Source: Actinomycetota bacterium | GTDB lineage: Bacteria > Actinomycetota > Thermoleophilia > Gaiellales > Gaiellaceae | DNA length: 64,000 bases | Reading direction: 5' to 3' | NCBI GenBank assembly: GCA_003139545.1 | Contig: PLJC01000026.1 | Span: 1 to 64,000, forward strand | Shown: one piece after another, positions 25,178 to 33,078 of the stretch | Numbering within the stretch: position 1 is the first letter of the stretch | Layout: each line of letters starts with the position of its first letter | Notes under the pieces: generated by a model | The model's database searches: none | Told to the model about the DNA's origin: nothing | Seen by the model: only the letters and a program-made list of their open reading frames with translations | Program-made: the position numbers and the translations under genes

Positions 25178-26673
25178 GACGCGTCCTCCGGCGGCTCTGC
25201 AGCGACGAGACCGGGATTGCCCTCGTCATGGCGCTCATGCTCATGCTCATCCTCGGCGGCACGACCGCGGCCCTCGTCCTCCCGGGCGCGGTCAACCAGC
25301 GCAACTCGCTCAAGTCCGCGGACGCGAAGCAGGCGTTCGCACTCGCCGAGACCGCGCTCGCCTACGGCATAGGAGCCGCCTACGCCGCAGGGACCTCGGG
25401 GCCGGTGACGACGCTTCAGACGATCGCCGCCCAGTCGGGCGGCGGCACGGGCACGTGGCAGGCGACCAAGGTCAACACCACGTGGTCGATCACCGCCAAC
25501 GGGACGGTGGACGGCATCACGCGCTCGGTCACCGAAGTTGCGAACACGCCGACGACGAACTACAGCGTCTGGAACTACCTCTATTCCGACAGCACGACCG
25601 TCTGCACGACGATCTCCGGCGGCGTGACCGTCTCGGTCCCGATCCTGACGCGCGGAAACGTCTGTATCTCGGGCGGCGGCCACTTCACGGGCAGCCAGCT
25701 GAAGGTGGGCGGCACGCTCAGCGACATCGGCGGCTCGAACGTCGGGACGTCGGCCGCGCCGGTCGGCATCGTGGAGATAGGCGGCTGCACCGCCTGGAAG
25801 GCCGACGGGACGTGCCAGACGACGACGGGGACCGGATGCACGGTGCAGCCGAGCTCGACGTACACGGTGGCCGTCGGGACGAGCTGGTGCAACGGGAAGC
25901 AGACGCCTCTCTGGGCCACCACCATCAACTCCACCGTTGACGTGACCCCGCAGATGCCCTGCATCGGCCAGTCGAGCACGTTGGATCCAACGTGCCCGTC
26001 GAGCACCGCCTCATGGTCGACGCTCACGGCCGCCTACGCCGCCCAGAAGGCACTCACGCAGACGGGCTGCCCGGCGAACCTCTTCGACAATGACGCGACG
26101 CTGAACAACAGCGACGCGTCCATCTCGTCGGCGATGTTCGGCTCGACCGCCTACGACTGCAAGGTCGGGACGAACGAGATCAAGTACACGCCGAGCGGCG
26201 GCTCCTGCGGGACAGGAACGCTGCTCGTCAGCGGCACCCTCTACTTCGACGGCAGCCTCAGCATGGGGTGCGGCCTCAAGGTCGTGTACTCCGGCCAGGC
26301 GACGATGTATTTCACGGGCACGGTCACCCAGGCGGGCGGCACACAGCTGTGCGGGATCGCGAGCTGCACGGGCTCCTGGAACCCGACGACAGCCGGGATC
26401 ATCTTCATCGCAGGCTGCTGGACGAACTCCACCGGAAGCACGCTCGCCGCCACGAAGTGCGTGTACATCACAGGCGGATCGACCGCGCAATGGGGCGCCT
26501 ACGCGACGACGGCATACCAGATCGACGGCGGCTCCGCGAACATGGGCCCCGTTCTCGCAAACAACCTGACCGTCGGCGGCGGCAGCTCGACACTCATCCC
26601 GTTCACCGTGATGCCGCCGGGCACACCCCTGAACTATGGGCCGGCGACGGTGCCGTCGTACTGGTCGGGCTAA
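25174..26673 (+). CDS. PilX-type large minor pilin-like protein (499 aa)
   Basis: The N-terminus SDETGIALVMALMLMLILGGTTAALV is typical of PilX/PulK-type proteins: Gly before a hydrophobic helix and no Glu5. The remaining 450 residues are Thr/Ser/Gly/Cys-rich beta-type sequence with about 20 cysteines and right-handed-helix-like repetitiveness (GNVCISGGGHFTGSQLKVGG). It could form a tip-located adhesin scaffold with the PilW-type protein. It ends near 26673 without an obvious terminator. Confidence 0.8.
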   Translation: MRRVLRRLCSDETGIALVMALMLMLILGGTTAALVLPGAVNQRNSLKSADAKQAFALAETALAYGIGAAYAAGTSGPVTTLQTIAAQSGGGTGTWQATKVNTTWSITANGTVDGITRSVTEVANTPTTNYSVWNYLYSDSTTVCTTISGGVTVSVPILTRGNVCISGGGHFTGSQLKVGGTLSDIGGSNVGTSAAPVGIVEIGGCTAWKADGTCQTTTGTGCTVQPSSTYTVAVGTSWCNGKQTPLWATTINSTVDVTPQMPCIGQSSTLDPTCPSSTASWSTLTAAYAAQKALTQTGCPANLFDNDATLNNSDASISSAMFGSTAYDCKVGTNEIKYTPSGGSCGTGTLLVSGTLYFDGSLSMGCGLKVVYSGQATMYFTGTVTQAGGTQLCGIASCTGSWNPTTAGIIFIAGCWTNSTGSTLAATKCVYITGGSTAQWGAYATTAYQIDGGSANMGPVLANNLTVGGGSSTLIPFTVMPPGTPLNYGPATVPSYWSG

Positions 26674-26689
26674 GAGCCTCTAAGCGCGC

Positions 26690-26974
26690 CTAGACCACCC
26701 AGGCGCAGCCGTCCCAGTACGCCTCCACGCGCCGTGGGAAGCGCCGGGCCTCCAGGTGCAGCTCGTCCGGGAGGCGGGCGAGGCCGGCCGGGAGATGCAC
26801 GTCAAAGCCGTTCGCCCCGCCGATCCGCTGGAAGGTCACGCCGTTGCGCGGACGAGGCGACGACTCGAGCATGGTGACCGCGCCGCAACAGTGCGCTCTC
26901 TTGGGCCAGACGTAGAGGTTCCCGCCGGACTCCTCGATGAGCCGCACTGCCTGCTCGGAGGCGACGACCCGCAC
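26690..26974 (-). CDS. Small cysteine-containing hypothetical protein, HesB/IscA-like pattern (94 aa)
   Basis: GTG 26972-26974. The sequence VVASEQAVRLIEESGGNLYV, then RAHCCGAVTMLESS and DGCAWVV, is one I recognise from short conserved actinobacterial proteins that resemble A-type Fe-S carriers, with a Cys-Cys pair and a C-terminal Cys. Metal binding is plausible but unproven. It stands alone between minor-pilin genes. Confidence 0.65.
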   Translation of the reverse strand: MRVVASEQAVRLIEESGGNLYVWPKRAHCCGAVTMLESSPRPRNGVTFQRIGGANGFDVHLPAGLARLPDELHLEARRFPRRVEAYWDGCAWVV

Positions 26975-27011
26975 CTGGTGAAGGCTAGCTGCCGTGGGCC
27001 GGCTAGCTGCG

Positions 27012-27539
27012 CTAGCCCTGGTCGAACGCGGCGGTGGCGGTGTAGATCTTCGGCGTGCCGCTCGTGTTCGGGTCGCGGACGATGACGGTCACGGTGCGCT
27101 CTGTCGCCGAGCCCGACGCGATGTCGCGGATGAACGTCTCGACCCGGTAGTTCTTGTTGTCGCTGCCCGTTACCGAGGTCTGCACTGGCATGCACTGAGC
27201 CACCGTGGTGGTGCAGCTCCCGTTCGTGACCTCCGTCGTCCCCGACGGGGTGAGCGCTGTCTCGTCCGTGCTGTAGTAGGCGTCGCTCGCCTTCGCCGTC
27301 GTCACGAGCGACGAGCTGAGCCCGATCGAGGCATACGGCAGCGCGCCGTACAGCTCGAGCTGCGTCTCGGCGAGCGTCGCCGCGGCCGTCGTCCGCGCCG
27401 ACTTGTGCAGCGAGACGAACGCCTCGTCGTACGACGCCATCAGCGCGAGCACCGCGACGGTGATCACGACCATCGCGACGATCAGCTCGATGATCCCCTG
27501 CCCCCGCTCGTCGCGCAGCCGCGTCAACATCGTCCGCAT
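27012..27539 (-). CDS. PilV-type minor pilin
   Basis: A 175-residue prepilin-like protein with DERGQGIIELIVAMVVITVAVLAL; the segment after Gly carries Glu at the expected position. One Cys pair (GSCTTTVAQC) lies in the globular part. It follows pilD by 3 bases in the same operon, so peptidase and substrate are co-expressed. Confidence 0.82.
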   Translation of the reverse strand: MRTMLTRLRDERGQGIIELIVAMVVITVAVLALMASYDEAFVSLHKSARTTAAATLAETQLELYGALPYASIGLSSSLVTTAKASDAYYSTDETALTPSGTTEVTNGSCTTTVAQCMPVQTSVTGSDNKNYRVETFIRDIASGSATERTVTVIVRDPNTSGTPKIYTATAAFDQG

Positions 27540-27542
27540 GGG

Positions 27543-28280
27543 TTAGCGGTGCAGGTAGAGGTGGAGCAGCGGATGGCCCGCAAAGAGCGCGACCACCGCG
27601 CCGAGGGCGAGGAACGGGCCGAGCGGGATACCCATCTTCCGGGCCGCCGAGCCGTGCCGGGCAAAGAGGACGACCGCCGGAACGAGCGCGGCGACCATCC
27701 CGAGGAGGATCGCGACGGGCACCGTCCGCCCGAGCATCGCGCCCAGGAGGAGGGCCAGCTTCACGTCGCCCATGCCCATGCCGGCGGGATAGACGAGGGC
27801 CGCGAGAAGGAGGAAGCCGGAGGCGCCGAACGCCGCGGCCGCCCACTCCGGGCTCGGGTTGAGCGCCGTCTGCGCGACGAGGACGATGGCGGCCGCCGGC
27901 ACGACGATCCGGTTCGGGATGATCCGGTGCTCGAGGTCGGTGGCCGAGACGGCGACGAGCGCGAGGCAGAAGAACGAGGCCACGAGCGCCTCGAGGTGGA
28001 AGCCGAACTTCCAGACGCTCCCGGCCACGAGCAGGCCGGCGACGAGCTCGACCGCCGGGTAGCGCAGGCCGATCCGGGCGCCGCACGAGCGGCAGCGGCC
28101 GCGAAGGACGGCGTAGGACAGGAGCGGCACGTTCTCGTACCACGAGAGCTCATGCCCGCACGCCATGCAGGCCGATCCCGGGCTGACGATCGAGCGCCGC
28201 AGGGGGACGCGGGCCGCGACGACATTCAAGAAGGAGCCGAGTGCGAAGCCTGGGGCGAGTGCGAGCGCGGCGAGCGTCAC
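27543..28280 (-). CDS. pilD: Prepilin peptidase PilD
   Basis: An inner-membrane aspartic protease that cleaves and N-methylates prepilins. The 245-residue protein has the cytoplasmic zinc loop CMACGHELSWYENVPLLSY with CRSCG, and the two catalytic aspartates in VSATDLEHRIIPN (near residue 115) and GMGMGDVKLA (near 170). About seven spans are visible. GTG 28278-28280 is one base after the PASTA gene stop. The zinc loop means both protease and methylase domains are present. Confidence 0.95.
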   Translation of the reverse strand: MTLAALALAPGFALGSFLNVVAARVPLRRSIVSPGSACMACGHELSWYENVPLLSYAVLRGRCRSCGARIGLRYPAVELVAGLLVAGSVWKFGFHLEALVASFFCLALVAVSATDLEHRIIPNRIVVPAAAIVLVAQTALNPSPEWAAAAFGASGFLLLAALVYPAGMGMGDVKLALLLGAMLGRTVPVAILLGMVAALVPAVVLFARHGSAARKMGIPLGPFLALGAVVALFAGHPLLHLYLHR

Positions 28281-28281
28281 G

Positions 28282-28686
28282 TCAGCTCGTGCCCGCCAGC
28301 CGAACAGCGGTCGCCGCGTACGGCGACGTGTCCTCCGGCTCCCCCTGGGGGCCGGACTGCTTGTTGCGCTCGAGGGTCACCCTGATGAGCGGCGCCCCGG
28401 TGTCGATGAGCTTCGTCCCCGCTGCGGGCGACTGCGTGACCACGATGTTGGCCGGGTAGCCCGGCGCGCCTCCCACGACCTTCCAGGCGAAGCCCGCGTC
28501 CTGGAGCTGGCCCTTGGCGAAGACGAACGCCTCGCGGCGGAGGTCCGGGACGACGAGGGTCATCGGCGTGGACGGCAGCCGTGAGGCGCTCGTCGGCGCG
28601 ACCGCCAGCTGGCGGCTGGCGGCGAAGCTGATCGCCGCCATCGCAAGCGCGGCGACGACGGCGGCGAAGAAGAGAAGCCGGCGCAT
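28282..28686 (-). CDS. Membrane-anchored PASTA-domain protein
   Basis: A 134-residue protein with an N-terminal transmembrane helix (LLFFAAVVAALAMAAISFA), a short spacer and one PASTA domain (LVVPDLRREAFVFAKGQLQD ... VVTQSPAAGTKLIDTGAPL). PASTA domains bind peptidoglycan fragments, so it may position the pilus machine or the adjacent cell-wall hydrolase at the wall. Longer frames upstream overlap the hydrolase gene and are rejected. Confidence 0.82.
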   Translation of the reverse strand: MRRLLFFAAVVAALAMAAISFAASRQLAVAPTSASRLPSTPMTLVVPDLRREAFVFAKGQLQDAGFAWKVVGGAPGYPANIVVTQSPAAGTKLIDTGAPLIRVTLERNKQSGPQGEPEDTSPYAATAVRLAGTS

Positions 28687-28706
28687 GCCTTTCTTTTCGG
28701 CAGAAA

Positions 28707-30014
28707 TCAGCCCCGGCTGAAGAGGACGACCGGGGTCTGCGGGACGACCGTGAATACCCGTCCGGAGGAGGGCACGAACGACCGGTCGGCCGCGACGACC
28801 ACGGCAGGCGTCTTGATGCCGGCTGTCGGGGCATCCGACCAGGTGAAGGCCGTGCCGGCGAAGGCCTGGAACCAGGCCTCCTGCTGGGGCCAGGCGGTCG
28901 GAGGCTGGAGCTGGAGGTGGAGGTGCGGCCCGCTGGCATCGCCGGTGGCTCCGACGAGGCCGACTTGCTGCCCGGCCGTGAGCTGGGCGCCCGGGACGAC
29001 GCTCTGGTCGAGGACGGCCATGTGGCAGTACGTCCAGGTCTGGCCGTCCGTGGTCTGCATGGTCAGGCCGATGCCGCACTTGGGGTCGTCGTAGGTCCAG
29101 GAGCGGATAACCGTCCCGTTCGACAGGGCGTAGACGGGCGAGCCGAGCGGTGCGGCGATGTCCACCGCCGGGTAGTCGTGATGGGTGTGGGAGGCGGAGA
29201 CGACGCCGGGGCCACCGCCGACCGGGAAGGCGTACCCGTCCTGATAGGTCGCGCCGGCCAGGAGATCCGAGCCCGCGGGCGAGAACGAGGCGGCCGCCGA
29301 GGACTGCTGGGCGGCGGCGAGCGCGCGCCGAGCGTCGGCAAGCGCGTTCGAGGCGTGCGCCACCGCCGGCTGGAGCGCCAGTCGATCCGAAAGGAGGGTC
29401 GCGCGGGCCTCGCGCGCCTCGAGCAGCTGCAGGCGCGCCGCGGCGTCGACGACTGCCTGCCTGTCGCCGTCGAGGTTCTGCTGCATCCGGTCGAGCGAGA
29501 AGGCGACGGAGCCGTCGGTCTGGTACAGGTCGGCGAGCGAGAGCACCTCGTTCACGTACCAGTCGGCGTGGTTGTAGGCGAAGACGGCCCGGTGGAGGTT
29601 GCCGGGGGCGCCCGCAGCGGAGAGGTAGCGCGCGGCGGAGAAGATCGCGTCGGCCGCGTTCCACGGGTCGGCGATACCGTCGCCGTTCGCGTCCACGCCC
29701 CAACGCATCCAGGTCGAGGGCATGAACTGCATCCAGCCGATGGCGCCGGCCGAGCTCGGCCCCATGTTCCGGCCGAAGTTCGACTCGATCTTGTTGATCG
29801 CTGCCAGCACCTGCCAGGGCACGTCGTACTCGGCGCCGGCCTGCTGCCAGAGCGAGAGCAGTTGGGAGTACGGGAGCGGCGCCACGGTGGCGGTCGCGTC
29901 CGGGGCCAACGGCGTGACGAGCGGGGTCGGGACGACCGTGAAGGTGTCCGCGCGGGCGCCGCCGGCGACGGTGGCGGCAAGGAGGACGAGGGCGAGGAGC
30001 GCGGCGCGCTTCAT
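28707..30014 (-). CDS. Secreted lytic transglycosylase fused to M23 peptidase domain
   Basis: A 435-residue exported protein. After the signal peptide (1-22) an SLT/MltB-like domain shows AAINKIESNFGRNMG with the catalytic Glu near residue 78, GAIGWMQFMPSTWMRWG, and VFAYNHADWYV. A coiled-coil (residues 165-235) leads to an M23/LytM domain with HHDYPAVDIAAPLGSPVYAL and HLHLQL supplying the zinc ligands. It would open peptidoglycan for pilus passage. Frames extending to 31463 run through pilT2 and are shadows. Confidence 0.9.
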   Translation of the reverse strand: MKRAALLALVLLAATVAGGARADTFTVVPTPLVTPLAPDATATVAPLPYSQLLSLWQQAGAEYDVPWQVLAAINKIESNFGRNMGPSSAGAIGWMQFMPSTWMRWGVDANGDGIADPWNAADAIFSAARYLSAAGAPGNLHRAVFAYNHADWYVNEVLSLADLYQTDGSVAFSLDRMQQNLDGDRQAVVDAAARLQLLEAREARATLLSDRLALQPAVAHASNALADARRALAAAQQSSAAASFSPAGSDLLAGATYQDGYAFPVGGGPGVVSASHTHHDYPAVDIAAPLGSPVYALSNGTVIRSWTYDDPKCGIGLTMQTTDGQTWTYCHMAVLDQSVVPGAQLTAGQQVGLVGATGDASGPHLHLQLQPPTAWPQQEAWFQAFAGTAFTWSDAPTAGIKTPAVVVAADRSFVPSSGRVFTVVPQTPVVLFSRG

Positions 30015-30016
30015 GG

Positions 30017-31201
30017 TCAGCCCGCGGGGACGATGCGCAAGCCGGTCTCGAGCTGCTCGGGATGATGCTGCTCGAGCTCGGCCTCCACCGACGGGGCGGG
30101 CGCCGGCTCGTCGGCTGCGTCCGCCGCGCGCCGGACCTTCTCGGCCCGTTCGAGCGCGACGAGGAAGTCGTGGCGGTGCGTGGCGGCGTTCGCGGCCACC
30201 TCCCGATCGATGGAGCCGGCGAGCACGTGCTCGATGAGCGCCTGCGTGAAGGTCTGCATGCCGAAGTACTCGCCCTCGGCAACGGCGTCGGTGATCTCGT
30301 CGGCGCGGGCTTCGCGGATGAGTTCGGCGATGCGCGCGTTCATGACCATCGCCTCGATGGCGGCGACCCGTCCCCCGCCGACGCGCGGGAGCAGCCGCTG
30401 GCTGACCACGCCGCGGAGGACGCCGGCCATGATCGCGCGGATGACCTGCTGCTTCTCGGGCGGGAAGAACTCGACCATGCGGGCGACCGTCTCGGCGGCG
30501 TCGATCGTGTGCAGCGTCGAGAGCACGAGGTGCCCGGATTCCGCCGCCTGGAGCGCGGTCTGGGCCGTCTCGGCGTCGCGCAGCTCGCCGATGAGGATGA
30601 TGTCCGGGTCCTGGCGGAGGGCACGCCGCAGCGCCTGGCCGAAATCGGTCGTATCCAGGCCAATCTCGCGCTGGTTCACGATGCAGCCCTGGTCGGGATG
30701 AAGGATCTCGATCGGGTCCTCGATCGTGATGATGTGCTGCGTCCGCGTCTTGTTCATGTGGTCGATCATCGCGGCGAGGGTCGTCGTCTTTCCCGAGCCG
30801 GTGGCCCCGGTGACGAGGATCAGGCCGCGGTGCTCGTCGGCCAGCGTCTTGACGACGTCCGGGATGCCGAGCTGCGCGAGTGTGGGCACATTCTTCGGGA
30901 TGACGCGAAAGGCGAAGCTGGTGGCGCCGCGCTGGCGGTAGGCGTTGACGCGGAAGCGCGGGAGATCCTCGTCCTGGTAGGCGATGTCGAGGTCGCCGGT
31001 GGTCTCGAACTGGGCTCGCCGCTCGGGGGAGCGCGCGCCGACCGTATCGAGGATGGACAGGAGCGCCGCCTCGTCGAGCGGGGCGGTTTCGAGCGCGACG
31101 AGGCCACCGTCCCGGCGAAGGACGGGTGGCCGCCCGAGCTTGAGGTGGATGTCGCTCGCCCCTTGCTCGACCGCGTGCCTGAGCAGGCCGTTCAGGTCCA
31201 C
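30017..31201 (-). CDS. Type IV pilus retraction ATPase PilT (second copy)
   Basis: A 394-residue PilT/PilU-family ATPase: MDLNGLLRHAVEQGASDIHLK at the N-terminus, Walker A GATGSGKTTT near residue 134, TIEDPIEILH, DIILIGELRDAETAQ, GHLVLSTLHTID and a C-terminal acidic/Pro extension. It differs enough from the 17437 copy that a PilT/PilU-like division of labour is likely. GTG 31199-31201 lies 7 bases after a sigma-28-like element. The hydrolase, PASTA, pilD and PilV-type genes follow in the same operon. Confidence 0.93.
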   Translation of the reverse strand: MDLNGLLRHAVEQGASDIHLKLGRPPVLRRDGGLVALETAPLDEAALLSILDTVGARSPERRAQFETTGDLDIAYQDEDLPRFRVNAYRQRGATSFAFRVIPKNVPTLAQLGIPDVVKTLADEHRGLILVTGATGSGKTTTLAAMIDHMNKTRTQHIITIEDPIEILHPDQGCIVNQREIGLDTTDFGQALRRALRQDPDIILIGELRDAETAQTALQAAESGHLVLSTLHTIDAAETVARMVEFFPPEKQQVIRAIMAGVLRGVVSQRLLPRVGGGRVAAIEAMVMNARIAELIREARADEITDAVAEGEYFGMQTFTQALIEHVLAGSIDREVAANAATHRHDFLVALERAEKVRRAADAADEPAPAPSVEAELEQHHPEQLETGLRIVPAG

Positions 31202-31208
31202 GGCTCAG

Positions 31209-31236
31209 GGATCGGCTGTAGGACGGCTCTTCTTTA
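31209..31236 (-). promoter_or_regulatory. Sigma-28-like promoter of pilT2-pilD operon (TAAAG-N15-GCCGATCC)
   Basis: Minus-strand TAAAG (31232-31236), 15 bases, GCCGATCC (31209-31216), 7 bases to GTG 31201. It overlaps the last codon of the upstream flavoprotein gene, so the operon start is independent of that gene. Confidence 0.68.
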
Positions 31237-32307
31237 GGCCGCGACGCGCGAAACGGCGTCGATGAGCCGGATCGCGCCCTTCTCGACGCCGCGGGCGGCG
31301 CCGGGGTGGCTGAGCTCGCCGCGGAGGAGCTTCTCCACCGCCCGCCAGGTGAACGGCATGCGCGCGAGCGCGAACGTCGTGCGCGGGAAGCGGTCGAAGG
31401 CCTGCTTCGCGCCCCAGCCCGCGCGCGTGAGCGGGGTGATGGAGCGCTCGACCGCGGCCGCATACGACAGCAGGTCGCCGGCGAGAACCGCCTCGGCGAC
31501 GAGCTTGGCCGAGAGGAACGCCTCGTACATGCCGTCGCCGGAGAACGGGTCGACGAGGCCGGCCGCGTCGCCGATCACGGCGGCGTTCCCGCGCACAAGC
31601 GGGCCGCCGCGGCGCATCGGCAGCCGGTAGCCGCGCGTTTCGGTCGCGCTCTCAGGATCGATCCCGTATGCCTCGCACATGCGCCGCAGGTGCGCGCGCA
31701 GCCGCGGGCCTTCGCTCGCCCACCCGCCCACGCCGACGTTGACGTGGTCGCCCTTGGGGAAGATCCAGCCGTAGCCGCCGGGAACGGACGCGATCTCGAG
31801 CGTCATCGTGCGCGCATAACGCTCGTCGCGGGGGAAGTTCGCCTCGAGGGCGACCCCGTGAACGACGTCGCCGGCGAGGCCGAGCTGCTTCGCGCTCGTG
31901 CCGTTGCAGCCGTCTGCGCCGATGACGAACTCGGCGTCGAGCTCGCGCGCGTCGACGGTCACGCCCTGGCGCACTTCCGCGCCCGCCTCCGCTGCGCGCT
32001 CGAGCAGGAAGTGGTCGAGCCGCTTCCGCTGCGTCATGAACGCGAGCGGCGCGTGCGCGTGGCGGGAGAAGTGCGGGCCGAAGTCGAGCCGGCAGTCGAC
32101 GCGGTCGATCACGTCCTCGACGACGGGCTCGATCGAGAACGGGAGGAGGCGCGCGGCGCGCAGCGTGACGCCGCCGCCACACGGCTTGTCGCGCGGAAAG
32201 CGCGCCTTGTCGAGCAGGAGCACGCGCGCGCCCGCGCGCGCGAGGCGGTAGGCGGCGGTCGATCCGGCCGGGCCGGCGCCGACGACGGCGACATCGTGGG
32301 CGGGCAT
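31234..32307 (-). CDS. Geranylgeranyl reductase family FAD-dependent oxidoreductase
   Basis: A 357-residue flavoprotein: FAD-binding VVGAGPAGSTAAYRLARAG at the N-terminus, DKPCGGGVTLRA near residue 40, FVIGADGCNGT near 135 and GDAAGLVDPFSGDGMYEA near 255. The family reduces isoprenoid double bonds (menaquinone tails, geranylgeranyl lipids). No isoprenoid genes are adjacent, so the substrate is open. ATG 32305-32307; it diverges from tRNA-Tyr. Confidence 0.9.
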   Translation of the reverse strand: MPAHDVAVVGAGPAGSTAAYRLARAGARVLLLDKARFPRDKPCGGGVTLRAARLLPFSIEPVVEDVIDRVDCRLDFGPHFSRHAHAPLAFMTQRKRLDHFLLERAAEAGAEVRQGVTVDARELDAEFVIGADGCNGTSAKQLGLAGDVVHGVALEANFPRDERYARTMTLEIASVPGGYGWIFPKGDHVNVGVGGWASEGPRLRAHLRRMCEAYGIDPESATETRGYRLPMRRGGPLVRGNAAVIGDAAGLVDPFSGDGMYEAFLSAKLVAEAVLAGDLLSYAAAVERSITPLTRAGWGAKQAFDRFPRTTFALARMPFTWRAVEKLLRGELSHPGAARGVEKGAIRLIDAVSRVAA

Positions 32308-32332
32308 GGACGGAGGCTACAATCGGCGCCCC

Positions 32333-32414
32333 GGGGGTGTGCCCGAGCGGCCAAAGGGAACGGGCTGTAAACCCGTCGGCTCAGCCTACGGAGGTTCGAA
32401 TCCTCCCGCCCCCA
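32333..32414 (+). tRNA. tRNA-Tyr (GTA)
   Basis: Acceptor GGGGGTG pairs with CGCCCCC (one T-G), class II long variable arm (GTCGGCTCAGCCTAC), anticodon loop CTGTAAA (GTA), T-arm GGAGG-TTCGAAT-CCTCC, discriminator A, no encoded CCA. Confidence 0.95.
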
Positions 32415-32470
32415 TTGCCTCGATTTCTGGGGAGCCCACTCTCCGGCGTCGGCTTGGCGGCGGCGCGACG

Positions 32471-32728
32471 CTAGGGAGCGGGAGCGTCGTCGTCGCGCAC
32501 AACGATCTGCTTGCCCTCGATGCGCACGATCGCTTCCCAGGGGACGACTGTCTGCGGCTTCTGATCGCGGATGCCGAGATGCTCGAGCAGCGCGCGGCGT
32601 CCGATGCAAAGACCGGTGACCCGGAGGTTGGTCGCTGAGAGCTCGCCTCGGAGGTCGTAGCAGCGGCCGAGGGAGCGCCCTGATTCGGTCACGACTTCGC
32701 GACGCAGGAACGATGAAAGTGTCCTCAT
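32471..32728 (-). CDS. PRC-barrel domain protein (85 aa)
   Basis: A small beta-barrel protein: LRREVVTESGRSLGRCYDLRG near the N-terminus and QTVVPWEAIVRIEGKQIVVRDD at the end, the two ends of a PRC barrel. PRC barrels bind proteins or RNA. It overlaps the second PRC gene by four bases and is downstream of an Nramp-like transporter, an arrangement suggesting a regulatory pair for that transporter. Confidence 0.75.
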   Translation of the reverse strand: MRTLSSFLRREVVTESGRSLGRCYDLRGELSATNLRVTGLCIGRRALLEHLGIRDQKPQTVVPWEAIVRIEGKQIVVRDDDAPAP

Positions 32729-33078
32729 CTGCCGGCTCCCGGGATTTTGTCCGCGTAGGGCCGCAGTCGGTCGTCGCCCCGCCCGAGACCGAGTTCCGTC
32801 GCTCCTCGTTTCAGCTCGACTGCCGAGTCGACGTTGCGGACCTCACTCCACGGGACGCGCACCCTTCGGCCGCCTCCGATCCAGCTCGCGAGCCGGCCGA
32901 TCAAACCCGCGCGCTGCCCCCAATAGCCGGGGCCGCAGAGGATCGCGACCACCTCGGGTACGTCGCCGACACCTCCTTCGATCGCGAGGTCGTCAACGTT
33001 GCCGCACCTCCGCCCGTTCTTGTCGAGCAACTGGTGGTCGAGGACCTTCAACCCGATGTCGATCTCCTTGCCGCTCAA
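32725..33078 (-). CDS. PRC-barrel domain protein (117 aa)
   Basis: The start is TTG 33076-33078, overlapping the transporter stop (TTGA). The product shows LKVLDHQLLDKNGRRCGNVD, then VVAILCGPGYWGQR and RRVRVPWSEVRNVDSAVEL, matching PRC-barrel ends around a helical insert. The missing ribosome site and the overlap imply translational coupling to the transporter. The role, perhaps a cytoplasmic regulatory subunit, is inferred. Confidence 0.72.
   Translation of the reverse strand: MSGKEIDIGLKVLDHQLLDKNGRRCGNVDDLAIEGGVGDVPEVVAILCGPGYWGQRAGLIGRLASWIGGGRRVRVPWSEVRNVDSAVELKRGATELGLGRGDDRLRPYADKIPGAGR

Noticed and set aside
28707..31463. Continuous minus-strand frame of 918 codons
   Set aside because: Its upper half is a shadow of pilT2, with Arg/Pro/Ser-rich composition. 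Only the part from ATG 30012-30014 encodes recognisable domains.
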